NCBI RefSeq assembly: GCF_048564905.1
Contig: NC_132996.1
Coordinates: forward strand, 8,494,001 to 8,558,000
DNA: 64,000 bases
Direction: 5' to 3'
Origin: Vicugna pacos
Lineage: Eukaryota > Chordata > Mammalia > Artiodactyla > Camelidae
The notes under the pieces are model-generated. The model was given only the letters and a program-made list of their open reading frames with translations, was not told the origin of the DNA and searched no databases. The translations under genes were made by a program, and so were the position numbers. The first letter of the stretch is position 1. Each line of letters starts with the position of its first letter. Shown piece by piece: positions 24,023 to 36,200 of this stretch.

Positions 24023-26188
24023 TTTATTTAATTGAGGTTTCTGTTTATTTTCTACAATTTAAACAGAAGAGCAAAAGTTATCATCAAAACAAGGCACAAA
24101 GCCCTACTTATCCTTGCTGCAGTAGGCACTTTTATTTCCAATTATCTCTTTCTTCCCAGGTATTTTTACTTGATAATAGAAAGTTGTGCCGTTAGGTCCC
24201 TTTTTTCCTGAGACATGGAGCAATAATACTGTATAGGTCTTGTTGGTTTAAGGTTGCCACAATAAATTCCCGCTGGGAGAAGATCCTATTTTCAATTTGG
24301 AAAGCTAGCAGAATGTGAAATCACTTCTGATTACTCTTCTTCTATTTCATCCTGGTTCAATTAGCATAGGATATTGTATTTGTGAATTACCTGTCATCCA
24401 AGGCTTCCTAGTATGTTTATAATGGCAGATGAACTAAATGCTAAGCATTTTCTACAGTGTGCATATAAAGGTATTTATTATATGATACGCAACAATTGTG
24501 TTGGTATGTAAGAAAGAAAGGAATGGCCTGTATTTGTTTATTTTACAATCATAGGGTTTTTTCTTTCTTTTTTTTTTTTTTTTGCTGTGTCATTAGTTTA
24601 TCCATTCATTCCCCCTCCTCCCAAGAAAAATAGAGTACAAATTATTTTTATTGACAATTCAGGTGGGAGTCTCAACATTAGATAAAATTGTTAGACTTTA
24701 AGAAGAAAAATAGATTAAAATTATACATTTTCGGATTATTTTTTGCTGCAGAGAGAATTTATTAATGAAAGAAAGGAAAATAATTAGACCCTCTGTTCTT
24801 GCAACTGATTTCTAAATGGATTCTGAAATTTCTATTTTTTGTGATTGTTGAGGAAAAGCCAAGTTATACTAATTTCTAATTTTTACTGGTGACATGTGAA
24901 ACAAATATCAGAATTACCTCTTTTAGAAAAATAATCATTTTGTTCTCCAGAGATTAGAATGCTGAAATCTCAAAGGGTAAATGCTTTGAATATATTTAAT
25001 GTTAAGTAATACTGAAAGGTATCAGAGGATTAACACATTGTGGCAATTAAAATACCCCATGTATTTTTAGTATTGTTAACAAGACATGTCGCTTTATATA
25101 TGCATCTAGCACTGACCAAATGAAGAATAGGAAGTTAGTCCTGGGGAGAAGACAAAGAATTATCTGACAGTCTAATATTTTACAAGTTATACTATAGTTG
25201 ACATAAAGAAAAATAATGACCTGTGTTCTCCAGACTTCTTAGATACTGTTGCATTATTTTCACTTTTTAAGTAAGTATTTCTCCTTCCCTCTTTCCTTTT
25301 TTCCTTTCCTCTCTTTCTCCCTTCCTCCCTTCTTTCTACAGATGGATGTGAAATTAAAAGAGAGAAACGTAAAACTAGTGTAAAGATATAAGTATAATCA
25401 ATATTGAAAAAATTGGTATTATACTAAATCAAAATGTATCTAGCTCAACTACTGAGGATAAAGGAGACATAGGGCTAACTTAGAAAATAAATTGTCTCTT
25501 GTGAGGAATAAAAATTTCTTCCATTCAGAGCACAGGTCACTGACAGTATGTTAAAAAAAAATAATCATTTTTACTGTATCATTTCACTGAGTAAATCCAA
25601 TTGCTAAGAAAGAATAAAACTTCCTCTCCTTGAAGTGGCACCTTTATTTCCTTGAGTACATATTCTATTTCCTCTCCTGGAGGGCTCTGATAGTTAAGAT
25701 AGATATTTCCTTTCTTTGACTCTCTCAGATGAATTTCCTGGTTAATATTTCCCACAGTTTTAAGTAAAACAGAGATTGAAATGTGAGCTTTTTGGTTCTG
25801 TTGTTCCAGTATGCATCCAAGCCACCTCTCAGGGTCGTAGGTTATAAAATTGCAATATTGAAATCTACTACCTTTTTCAAATGCAGGATAATAGTCAGTT
25901 CACTACAGGAAAATTACAAGCAGAATTTATATTTCATTTATATTGTTTCAAACTGAAAGCCGAGAGTATCAACTTCTAATTTTTCTTTATAAAATAGTCC
26001 TAACTATTTTGGTTATTCAAATTTATTTTCTTTACCTATCAAATGGAGATAATGGTATCTAGTCCTTGTCTTCTTTTTTTGAGTTAGCAGGGAGTTGCTA
26101 GGTGGATAATGGAGGGGATGATTAGAATTTTTATGTAGGTAAGAAATTAGTGACTTAGCTTTGTTTTGCTTGATTTTGCTTAGTTTGA

Positions 26189-26221
<33 letters not shown>

Positions 26222-26565
26222 GGTGGGGGAGTGTGGTCATTTTTTAAAGCTCTTTTATAAGTTAACTATAATATCCAACAATAGCAGAAGTTGAAGATAT
26301 ACTTGTGGGATAAAGGAAGAAAAATTTAAAACAATATATTTTCCAACATGACAGCAAGCCTTGTTTTAGCCATACAGTTTACAAGGTTTTCCTGTTTATC
26401 AACTGAACTTGTGCATTCTACACTCTTTTAGGACTATCCTGTTATGTGACAGGGGAAATGCTAAAGATAGAAAGAAAAATATCACTTGTCATCAGTCCCT
26501 GAAGCAGAGGCAAGAAAGAGAGGCGGAGGTATAAATCAATGGTTATAAACAGTGTAACAATCACT
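24023..26565. other. Unassigned AT-rich DNA
   Basis: No gene or interspersed repeat recognised. Includes T runs at 24567-24584 and 26192-26221 and the 60-bp pyrimidine tract listed separately. The first 150 bp may still belong to the LTR-like repeat, whose U3-side limit is not clear. Confidence 0.5.
25278..25337. repeat. 60-bp homopyrimidine tract
   Basis: Uninterrupted C/T run on the plus strand (ctcc, ttcc and ctttcc units). Polypyrimidine/polypurine tracts of this length can form triplex (H-DNA) structures. Simple-sequence origin is likely. Confidence 0.95.
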
Positions 26566-27115
26566 TGTTAGAAACTGTTATCAGGCCCTTTCCAGGTTCG
26601 TGGACAGCAATACCACAGAAACAAATATCGCTTCCCCAAGATACTTAGGCAAGCAAAGTGCCAGCTCCTGAAGTAAAAGGAGTGAGTTGCTTTTATACCA
26701 AAAAGGAGGATTTGTCTCATGATCACTGATAATTTCCAGAAATCCATCAAACTTCTTTGATCAACAGCAGGTGGCTCCATGGTGGCTAAAAGGAATTGGA
26801 GTGCCCCTGTGAGGGGAAAGGTGTACATGAAAATTTTCTGCAAGAAAGCACTGGAACAGATAAGGTTAAAATTTACAGTTGAACTTCTTTTCTTGTGGCA
26901 ACTAGGTACACTGCTAGTGCAACAGAGGTAAAGTTAGTCTTCTATTCCTGCAAGCAGGTTTACCCCCTGCCCCCAACAATCAGGCCCCCAAGGGGCTTTG
27001 TTCTTTTGCATGCAAGGCCTGTTTTGCTCAAAGCCATTCCCCAGTCCTTTTCCAAAATGGCTGTACTCTTGTCTTCGTTTTTCAAATCTCTGATGAATGC
27101 TAAGAAAAATACTAA
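26566..27115 (-). mobile_element. ERV-type solo LTR, minus orientation (old)
   Basis: On the minus strand: a GC-richer U3, the promoter word ggtataaaagcaactcact (complement near 26681-26699), then an R-U5 that ends gcctgataacagtttctaac followed by a terminal A (TG at 26566-26567 on plus). TATA placed about 110 bp before the terminal CA fits a retroviral LTR. The outer U3 limit is uncertain. One candidate pairs cact at 26562-26565 with cact at 27369-27372, which would make it about 800 bp, but a 4-bp match there could be chance. No internal region is present. Fossil. Confidence 0.6.
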
Positions 27116-27129
27116 AGAAGAGAAATAAA

Positions 27130-27590
27130 ACTAGACTGATCTCTTAAGTGTCCAGAGAAGGGTTAAACTTGGCCTGAGGGGAAGACAGATGTAAATACAC
27201 AAGGTCATGGGCCAACATTATGCCTCTGGAATTTACAGGTATTTCCTTATGGCTAGAAGGCCTGGGTGGGACTGGAAGTGGGGACAGAATTGAAATATGG
27301 GCTGAGTGTGCTTGGTAGTCAGTATTTCATCCTAAATACACTAGGAAAATTGTCATTATTGGAGTTCACACTGGGAAATTTTGGTGAGGTTTTTGTTTTG
27401 TTTTGCTTGAGTTTTTTCCCAGGAAAAATTATTTTGTTATTAAGAGTATTTAAGGATGTATTTTAGGATGGGGACCAGAACCATGAAGTTACATAGATTC
27501 TAAAGAGGCCGATTATCATAAAAAATTTTTTTTAAGTTATTGAAAAGCTATTTCCTATGTTAATACATTCACCAACCCACATGATTTCAT
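27130..27590. other. Unassigned DNA next to LTR
   Basis: May be part of the neighbouring LTR up to about 27368. Otherwise unrecognised. The 66-codon frame at 27266-27466 has no motif. Confidence 0.4.
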
Positions 27591-28475
27591 AAGTGAATAC
27601 TAACAAACTCTCAAAATCACAATTTCAATACCATCTGAAACACTCCAGTAAAGAGAAAAAGGAAATACTTCCAAATTCTTTTTTAAATCAGGGCAGGAAT
27701 ATATTTTAAAAATTGCAAAACTAATATAAAAACCCTAAACTCCAATATACTCATGTGTATTTTACCAAAATTCTAAAGAAATAGAAAAGAAAGTCTTGTA
27801 ACATATCAATTTCATGACTTACTTGGTTTATTCTAGATTTGTTAGAATAGTTGAATATTAGGAATTCTATAAATATAAATCATAATATTGGTAAGACAAA
27901 GAAGAAAAGCTCTCCATAATTGCAGGTAAGTCATTTCATAAAATTTAATAACCATTATTGCTAAAAACTTAGTCACAAACAAAACAAAATAAAGCAAGCA
28001 AACAAAAAGACAAAAATGAAAACTATCAAAATTACTAGCAAAAAAGAAAGAAATGAACAGATGGAACCTGCTTTATCATGATGACTGTGTAGGTGTGTAT
28101 AAATAAAAAGCCATCAGCATGCTTATTGGTGAAATTTTAGAAGGCCTTCCATTAAGTCAGGATACCAATATTGCATTATTATTTCATATTTTTTTGACTG
28201 ATGCCATTAAGAAAGCAGAAGGCAAATCATCATTGCTCATCAAGGGGAGAATAAATAAACTAATTGTGAAGCATCCATACCAAGGACTATAGCTCAGCTT
28301 TAGAGCAACGAGATAGGAGTGAGCCAGGACTCTGTGTGCTGATATGAAATGATCTGTACTGTGAGTGAAAATAGCACAATACAGAAGAATATGCATAAGA
28401 AGCTGCCATTTCTGTAAAAAAAAAGAAAGATATGTGTATTTGCATATGTTTAAACATGCATGGGCAATGTCTGGG
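27591..28475 (+). mobile_element. Old L1 (L1M-type) ORF2 pieces and 3' UTR
   Basis: Sense orientation. The 5' part carries ttggtttattctagatttgt and gaattctataaatataaatc (27861), from the ORF2 RT region. The 3' part carries gggagaataaataaactaat (28244), gaagcatccatac, gtgctgatatgaaatgatct (28336) and aagaagctgccatttctgta (28398), the recurring L1M 3' UTR pattern 'gaatggtatatccatac...ctgatatggaaagatctcc...gctaccatttgtgtaaaaa'. The ORF2 portion between them is largely missing. No open frame. Confidence 0.75.
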
Positions 28476-28478
28476 GTG

Positions 28479-28519
28479 ATACACACACACACACACACAC
28501 ACATACGCGCACGTGCACA
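28479..28519. repeat. CA microsatellite with CpG-bearing alternating tail
   Basis: (CA)n followed by tacgcgcacgtgcaca; purine-pyrimidine alternation is unbroken for 41 bp. Lies at the 3' end of the L1 fragment, a common place for A-rich-tail microsatellites. Confidence 0.95.
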
Positions 28520-29540
28520 GATCACCACTCATCTGTTTTCCTTCGGTGATAGGACTGAAACTATAAAGTGTGAGTAGAGCTTAATTTTTGTTATGCAGCA
28601 TCTATCTTTTTTCATTTTGCTAGCCATAGCATGCATTATTTATCCTTCTTATGCAGGTGACTTAAAAATCTAAATCTATAAAACATACATTCCTCAAGAA
28701 ACTTGGCCTTTAGTATTTATTTTACATGAAAAATTTTGCATCTTTACACTAATACCACAAACTCCCTGTCCCAAATTCATTCTCTTTCCCAACCATGATT
28801 TTTAGTCATTTTTTAAGTTGTTATTTTAGAGTTCATTTTTTCTTGACTATTCTTATTTTATTTATTGTAGTTTAAACTGGTGCTACATCTCTTATCTCCC
28901 ATTTCCTTAGAAAAACATTTAGTCATAAGACTCAATGACAAATGTTTTATTCATGCCTGCTCCCCACCCCCCAAAAAAACTTACTCATGAGGAATTCAAA
29001 GTGAAGGCAATTAAATTTTAAAATTTAACTTAGCTGTGGTCAAGAATAGTGACATTGGGGTCTACTGTTTACAAATTAAGGAGTGTAGATCGTTGCTAAT
29101 TAACATTTGTATAAGTATGGCCTTTAATGGTATCTATTGCAGTATCTTACTCCTGTTTCTACATTTAGCCTAGGGCAAACTCCGATCTCATTATATAGGA
29201 TACAAAAGCTGAAAATGAAGTAGGTCCATGGCATTTAACTCAATTTAAGATTTCTGAATTGGGGACTATTTTTGAAAGGCCCAAGGAAGAACTTTGTTTC
29301 TGATGAGATCAAGAGGCAGAGATGATCACAAAATAAATGAGATATTCAGAGCCAAAATAAAGTAAATAATTGAACATTAGCCATTGAAATTAGCATGGGC
29401 TCTTCTCCAGATTGTGAGACAAAAGTAGTCTCATTTCAAAAGCCGTCTAGGTGGTTCAAGCCTAAAATGGGTTCTTAAGCATAAGTAGTCCAGATTGGTT
29501 TAACTGCATAGAGTAATTTTCAACTTTTTACGTTGAAGAT
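28520..29540. other. Unassigned AT-rich DNA
   Basis: No recognised gene or repeat. Confidence 0.5.
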
Positions 29541-29785
29541 CTTTTTTTTTTAATTGAAGTGTTATTGATTTACAATGTTAGTTTCAGATGTACAGCAAAG
29601 TGATTCAGTTATACATATACATTTTTTTCAGATTCTTTTCCATTATAGTTTATTACAATAAATTGAATATAGCTGCCTGTGCTCTACAGTAGTCCCTTGT
29701 TGTTTATCTATCTCTTTCATATATAGTAATGTATATTTGTGAATCCCAAATGCTGAATTTATCCCTCCCCCCACATGCTTTCACA
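29541..29785 (-). mobile_element. L1 3' end, older cetartiodactyl type
   Basis: T run (29541-29550) then aattgaagtgttattgattt, gttagtttcagatgtacagc, aaagtgattcagttatacat and a zone matching 'cattataggttattacaagatattgaatata'. It ends near aatttatccctcccccc (29757). The wording cagcaaagtgattcagttat separates it from the younger camelid-type tails elsewhere in the window. 5'-truncated, about 245 bp. Confidence 0.85.
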
Positions 29786-31151
29786 TGACACTTTTTATTT
29801 CCTTCATACTGATGCGGTAACAGTGGTAGCAATATCTCAAAGACAATTTATTCTATAAACCATCAACATACACAAGTGAGGTATGCATCTGGAACAGAGA
29901 CAAACCGAGGTTAAGCAAAGGGAGATTTTAGCACTGGTCTGATTATCCAAAATTAGGATGCACCACTGTGATAGAAAGCTTTGTAATTAAGCTGCTGTTT
30001 TCTTTCTTCAATTGACTCTGATTTTCAAGTTTACTAATATGCATGTCAATGGCATTAAATAGAAAACCTAGGTTCAAATAATTTTCAGTAAATGGGAAAC
30101 ATTCTTACCATAATGATAATTGGTATCTTGGGCTCTAAAACAACAAATTATTTCTTCATTGACTTTGGCTTCTTTAACCTTTCAATGATTCTTACAGTTA
30201 TTTTTATTTATCTAGGGTACAGATTCAGCCATTTAAGTAAAGCTGCAGGTCAGAAAGGTTTTATTCTGGTTGATGAATTACTTGTTTTTTAATAGTGACA
30301 TAGTTGAATATGCTTAGCTGATAACCTAATTTTTTATTATTAATTTTCAATTGCCTATGCTACTAGAAACTTCTCAAATACTATAATTTTCATAAAATAA
30401 TTATAGAATGTTAGCTACACAAATCTCTTTGAGGTCAGTATTAATATATTTGACTCTTTTTTTCAGTAATGCTTTTTTAGCAACTGCTTTTCAATACTAG
30501 AAGAATATTAATTACTATCACTCATATATACCTGCTTGTATGATCATTTTGACCATTGCTCCAATGCTATTGTTCTTATGACTGACATAAAATGAACTTT
30601 TTTTCCTCTGAAGTCTAAAGTCTTGCTAATTTGCTTTTTCTGTGACATTCTAATAGCACATGGTGCATTAACTACTCTATTAAGCTTGCTTATTAGAGAA
30701 GAGAAATAGAATAATTGATAATAAAAATAAAATAAAAACCATCCCATCTACATGAGTCTATGCAGATAAGAATGAAGTACAACTAAGCATAATTATCCTT
30801 GGAATTTGATAAATATAAAATATCGGTCTAATTTAGTTAGTGTTTATATATCTATCCATTCATTTTATGCATAGCTGTGAGTGTAAATCTAGCTTTCTAC
30901 TCCTGAAATTTATAAATTGTAAGTTCACTAATGGGAAATACAAGGGTGTAGAGGACTTCAAAGTCTCACATATTCTTGGGTGAGGGAGTTGTGAGCATTA
31001 TTTCCTTAGTGTTTTCAGCAATTTTTATACGGGTGCTGACAATCAAAAGCTGAGAAATAGCTTAAACATTAGGTTAAAATCCAACAAACAAACAAACAAA
31101 CAAACAAACCCAAACTTAGAGTACTTGCTTCTTGATGAGTTCACCAAGGAA
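29786..31151. other. Unassigned AT-rich DNA
   Basis: No gene or transposon recognised. Contains a (CAAA)n microsatellite at 31084-31110. Confidence 0.5.
31084..31110. repeat. (CAAA)n microsatellite
   Basis: About six tandem caaa units. Confidence 0.95.
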
Positions 31152-31318
31152 ATTGTCCAATGCTTCACAATCTTTTGAATGGGAGGCTTGTTAGAAACAT
31201 AGGTGCTGGAAATCAGTGGCAAAATTCCGAGTCACTGCAGGTCACACATGGCTTGGGAACTTGCTCTTGAACTAGTACAGCATTTGAGTCTGATGATGAT
31301 GTTAGAGAAACACTAGCC
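31152..31318 (+). mobile_element. MER5-like hAT-Charlie MITE (first of two)
   Basis: Non-autonomous DNA transposon. gggaggcttgttagaaacat (31180) with ggtgctgg matches the MER5 'ggcttgttaaaacacagattgctgg' block, and gagtctgatgatgatgttag with agaaacact (31287-31315) matches its 3' end. Old and diverged. Confidence 0.55.
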
Positions 31319-31477
31319 TAGGGGTTTTTCTCAAATTTACCACATTCAGTGATTGAAGTTTTAACATCACCCAAAGAAAGAGAAGAGGGACACACAGGAG
31401 ACTTTCTCTTCTGAACAGTTTCAACAGAAGAGAAAAAATTGTGAGTGGATGATTGACCCATCTCCACCACGGTAGGG

Positions 31478-31646
31478 TTTTTCAAACTGTGTAACGTGTG
31501 CATATGAATTCCCAGGTTATCTTGATAAAATGCAGATCCTAATTCTGCAGGAAAAGGCCTGAAATTCTGAATTCCTAACAAACTCCCAAGTGGTGCTAAA
31601 GCTGACGCTGTTGGTCTAAGGACCACACTTTAAAAAGCAAAGCATT
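31478..31646 (+). mobile_element. MER5A-like hAT-Charlie MITE (second of two)
   Basis: Reads tttttcaaactgtgtaacgt, gcatatgaattcccaggtta, a 'gcagattc...gcctgaaattctgaattcctaacaaactcccaagtgg' centre and gttggtctaaggaccacact (31610) with ttaaaaagca, the MER5A consensus order including both terminal 'caaacttt' regions. Same orientation as the preceding copy, 160 bp away. No coding capacity by nature. Confidence 0.8.
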
Positions 31647-32074
31647 AGTAGAATTCTAGAAAATCAAATATTCTAGTCAGGTGTTGGATATACTTCCTTT
31701 AAGCCACCATTTTTTACTCAATAAATTTTCTCCAGGCAAAAGTACACTGTAATTAAATATGTAAAAGGTTTTTCCCCTCTTGTAAATTTGCATATATATA
31801 TACATCTTGTCTGCTGTGCACATGAACTCAGCTCTCTGAATCTGGAAAGTTATCTCTTAAATGATGTTGCCCAGTGAATGAAGCATGAATATTTTCAACT
31901 TAACTGGATAAAATTAATTAACTTTCTAAAGATGTACTAATATTATCTCCTATGGGTAAAGTGTATGTGTTCAAGTGTATTTTATTATCATTTATATTAG
32001 TATTTCCATTGTACTAACAAGACTGAGAATCCCTCGAGTTTCTTGGCATTTTTCTATTTTTTTATTCTGTTATA
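31647..32074. other. Unassigned AT-rich DNA
   Basis: No element recognised between the MER5-like copies and the L1. Confidence 0.45.
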
Positions 32075-32880
32075 CAATAATTTATTTTGCCCTTACTATC
32101 GAGTTGCCATTTTCTTGTTAATTTGTACAGTTTTTAATATATTCTGGATATTAATAATTTGTCAGTAACATGAGTGGCAAATTTCCAGTTTGTATTTTGT
32201 ACTTTTCCTCTCTTTACGGCAGTCTCTGAATAGTAAATATTACTTTCAATGTTGTAGACTTCTATCTTTTATTTCTCTCTCTCTCTCTATCCATCCATCA
32301 TCTATCTCTTTTTAATATTTTTCACTTTTTATCATTTGCTTAAGAATGTCTCTACACAAAATTAATAAAGATACTTTCCTGTATTATTGTTTCAAAACTT
32401 CTAAAGTTTTGTATTTCATGTATAAATCTTCATTCTTCCTGGAACTGATTTTTCGTGTGAAGCAAGGATTCAATTTCTTATTCTTTCCTAGGAATCATTA
32501 CAATTTGTCAAAAAGTCTGTCATCTCCACACTCGCCTGCAATGTCAGTTCTGTTATGGATCAAGCTTTCACCTATGAGTGGGTCTGTTTATCAGTTCCCT
32601 ATAAGTTTCATTGAATAATTTATCAATTCCACAGTGTTTCTGTTAGTGCACTTGATATGAGTTAGGACAACTTTCTCCACATATTCTGTTTCTCCAGGGA
32701 TTTCTCAGATATGCTTTGCTCTCTTAAAGGAAATTGATGTATTTCAAATCAACTATTCAAAAAATATATTAGACCCCAATGAGATTCTGAGTGAACTGGG
32801 GAAGACTGACATCTTCATGACCTTGAGTCTTCATAAAAACAGTATAATTTTTCATCAGATTTAAGGACCTCATTTATAGT
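32075..32880 (-). mobile_element. Old L1 (L1M) ORF2 3' part, minus strand
   Basis: On plus: atattctggatattaataat (32139) with ttgtcagtaac, a TC-rich interruption (32272-32300), agaatgtctctac, ctaaagttttgtatttcatg, cattacaatttgtcaaaaag (a degraded 'caccatttgttgaaaag'), gagtgggtctgtttatcag (32576) and gacatcttcatgaccttgag (32809). These are antisense L1 ORF2 landmarks in consensus order with some segments missing. No open frame of LINE origin remains. Confidence 0.8.
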
Positions 32881-32884
32881 TCAA

Positions 32885-33293
32885 TGACCAATAGAAACTT
32901 ATGTATGTGATTGTGTGTAACTGCTAAGATGAGGCTATAAAAAGCATTGCATTCTCTGTCGTGGTTTCTGAATTTCTTCTCAGGGAAGTAACCAGATGCC
33001 ATGCCCTGAGGATGCTCAAGCTGCACAGTGGAGTGACCCACTGGAAACAAACAACTTGTTAACAATGGGAATAAAACATCTTGGAAATAAATCCTTCATA
33101 AGACTGTAGCCCCAGCTTATATCTCACTGCAGCCTTATGAGTGACCCTGAGCCATAGCTGTCCAACTGAACCACCCCCGAATTCCTGAGTCACAAAAACT
33201 GTAAGATAATGAATCATTGCTGTTGTATTAGCTTGGTAAATTTCCAGTAGTTAGGCAACAACAGATAAGTAACTGAATAATACAATAATAGTA
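32885..33293 (+). mobile_element. MLT1-type MaLR solo LTR
   Basis: Starts tgaccaatagaaac, continues with aggctataaaaagcattgca (promoter zone near 32932-32951), gccatgccctgaggatgctc, agtgacc/tgagtgaccctgagcca (33140) and ccgaattcctgagtcacaaa (33178), then aactgtaagataatgaatca, and ends in ggcaacaacagataagtaac. This is the full MLT1 LTR layout. Fossil without an internal region; it abuts the L1 on its left. Confidence 0.85.
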
Positions 33294-36200
33294 ATATAAT
33301 TGATTCTGTTATACTTATGTTATATGGTATTTGTGGAGATTTATTCATATGTTTACCAGTCTATACCATCCTTTGCCTGACTTCTCTGTTTTTCCTTTTG
33401 TAAAAGACGTTTTGATTTTTCTTCTTATTTGTAGTATATGCTTCAGAAGTGACATAAATGAGTTCCTGGGTTTACATGTATTTCTGTTATAATTTTTTCT
33501 GAAATTGTATTATTTTCTTTGTCTATTTGGAAGTAAGTCTGTTGGGTTACCATTTTAGTTTACCAGTGAGTTTCTGTTTATGTTCTGAAGGCATGATCAG
33601 TGCAGGTCTAATTTACTTTAAATTATAGCTTTTTGTTTTGTTTTGTTTTGTTCCTTTCAGAACGTAAAAACAGAGTGAATTTCAGCCTCACGCTAATGTG
33701 TGATACAGCCGTTATCCAAATTCTTAGAAGGAACGTTAATAATTTTTCTCCTAAATATTCAGATTGACATCTGACTATATATATGTCTTTCAGCCTGTGG
33801 TAGATTTATTATTATTATCTAGTTTGTCTTTTTCTCCTTTCTCTGAGTGTGTAAACATCTGGTCTTAGACTCAGGGCTTTTTCTTTAATAAGCCTTCAGT
33901 TCTTGAAGCCATTAAAGCTGAAGCTCTGGGGTACCAGTGAAGTATTAATAACCTTGATGTCTACTGACCTCCCTTGTCTTATTCTGCAAATCTGCTGGCT
34001 TTAGAAGAGTTTTCTTGTCAGGTCATCCACACATTAAAGGACTTTTTACAATATTTGTTTTGACATTGTTATGTATTTTGTAACAAGTACATTTTAGAAT
34101 GTCAGATTTGCAATATTGCCATGCAGAGCTCCGTGGCACAGAAGATTTTAAGCTAATGTTTCTGAAATTCATTCTTATAATATTGTAGGGAATGATATGG
34201 AAAAATAAACAGAAATTAGATTCAAGGATGTCAACAGAGAGATTTTAAAAAGACGATGAAAGCCAAAGCTTGGGTATGCTACCTTGTGTCTCAGATAGAT
34301 GACTGATAGGAGTAGGTAGTGAATGCAGAATCATTTTTACAAAGTTTTGTGATGAAGGCTAGAAACAAGTGAAAGAAGTGATCACAAATAAAATACAATG
34401 AAGAAATTAGAACTTGGAGAAGTTTTAGATATTTTCTATCTTCTCCATAAACTTTGCAATTACAGAATCTGTGGAGATTTAAAGTAGTGGAGTTGAGGAA
34501 TTGTGACTGTTTGGTCCAAGTTTTTCTAAGGATTGTTTAATTTAAAAGCCACAGTGCTTCAGAAGGCCTAGTTAAAATTGCATAAAATAAATTTATTGTA
34601 GATCCTTTTAGATCATTCCTGTGTTCTTGTCCCCTACATGATTCAGTAGCTATTGTGAAACAGCAGGATCAGGAAATCATGGCAACTAATGAGGTCATGT
34701 TTTCATACTTAGAAATTGCCAAGAGATGCAAGAAAGTGAGGGCACAAATCAAAAACCGTATGTTGAGTAAATTATACAAGCTGAACTTAAGGGCTGTTTA
34801 GTCACAATTGAAGAGTTTGTGCCCAACTACATGGCCAACTTAAGGGAGCAATATAAAGTCAGAATAATGAATTTGAAGAATACAGTTTTGCTTATGGTTT
34901 ATTATAGCAGAATAATATCCTCTCATCCTACATTTTAAATTTAAGATACCGAAAACTCTTGTAAGAATCAGAGCAATATGAGTAATAAAATGTCATAAAA
35001 TCTTAAGAGTCTTCATTTTTCAGGTTGAAAAAAATGCAAACAGAAATCCAGAAAAAGAAAGCTCCTTGGCATGGAAGAAGTTCCCTTGTCTAATAGGTTG
35101 CTGGTATGAAAACGCTGGAGAGAAAATGATGTTTTCCAATAAATAGAATTACATGAAGACATATTTTGCATGACAATTATGGGTGGCCTGGTCACAAAAA
35201 GCTTGTAGCCACACTTAGACAGAAAGTAACAAACATTTCCTTATTCTGCCTAGTGTTGAATCTAATTTATTTATGCGTGGCAAGAAATAGTTCTTATTTA
35301 TCGTGTGTTTTACATGATTTCCAATGCATCTTGGAAGCCTTAAAAATAAGACAACAAGTTTTCCTCCTGCTTAATGGGGGCTTCTGGCGGGACTAGAGCT
35401 TGTGTGATTAGACAGAAGCAAGGTAGCAACAGGGTTCTGTTAGAATGAAGGTTTAGTCAAGACCCCAAGTGAAGACTTCTTGCCTAAAGAAACTGAAGAT
35501 ACAGTAAGCAAGGTATCTACTAAATAAGACGCTGTGCAGCAGTTTGAGGACTAACCACCAGGTAGGTAGGTGGGTAGAATGGATACTCCTGGAGGAACCA
35601 GTGCTATGGATGGAGATAAAAGTGTAGAACCAAGGGCCAAAATTCATGAAAATAAGTAGATATTAAAACAAGTGGAGAATTAGGGTGGACTTTAAATAAT
35701 GTCAGCTGGCTTCTGTACCTTAATTTTATGATCCCAGAAGGCCACTTTATAAGTGAGTTAATATTCAGCTTAACCGATCCAAATTATGAAAGAAAAACAC
35801 TGGATGTAGCCTTTCTCGGAGATTTGATAGGTACTTAGTGCTTTAAAAAAATATTTTGTCAGTTATATAAATCAAAGTTTAATAGAATGTCTTTTCATCT
35901 CTGAAATTATGTTCAAGCAAGGAAGTGAACCCCAGCCTAAATATTTTGATTGACAATGCAATAATAGGTATTTCTGCATCACTAAACAGCTCTACTGCAG
36001 GCCAGGTCTTATTTTGGTTTTTATTATTTCTTTTTTCTCAGCATCTGAATATCCTAACAATCTTCCTGTGGCTGCAGGTGCTGATTATTTCAATGCAAAG
36101 AATATGAAGCATAGATTGTCAAACTTGCTAGTGTTTCCTCGTTAAAGCCTTTGAAATTAATGGGATAGCCTTGATTTGGAATCTGTGTTTGATGGAGCAA

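Noticed and set aside
24553-24584. T run as the antisense tail of a tRNA-derived camelid SINE
   Set aside because: The sequence next to it lacks A-box and B-box words such as gttcaatcc. I found no such SINE by eye in the window.
31084-31110. CRISPR-like or satellite array
   Set aside because: It is a simple (CAAA)n microsatellite. No spaced direct repeats of CRISPR type occur anywhere in the window.
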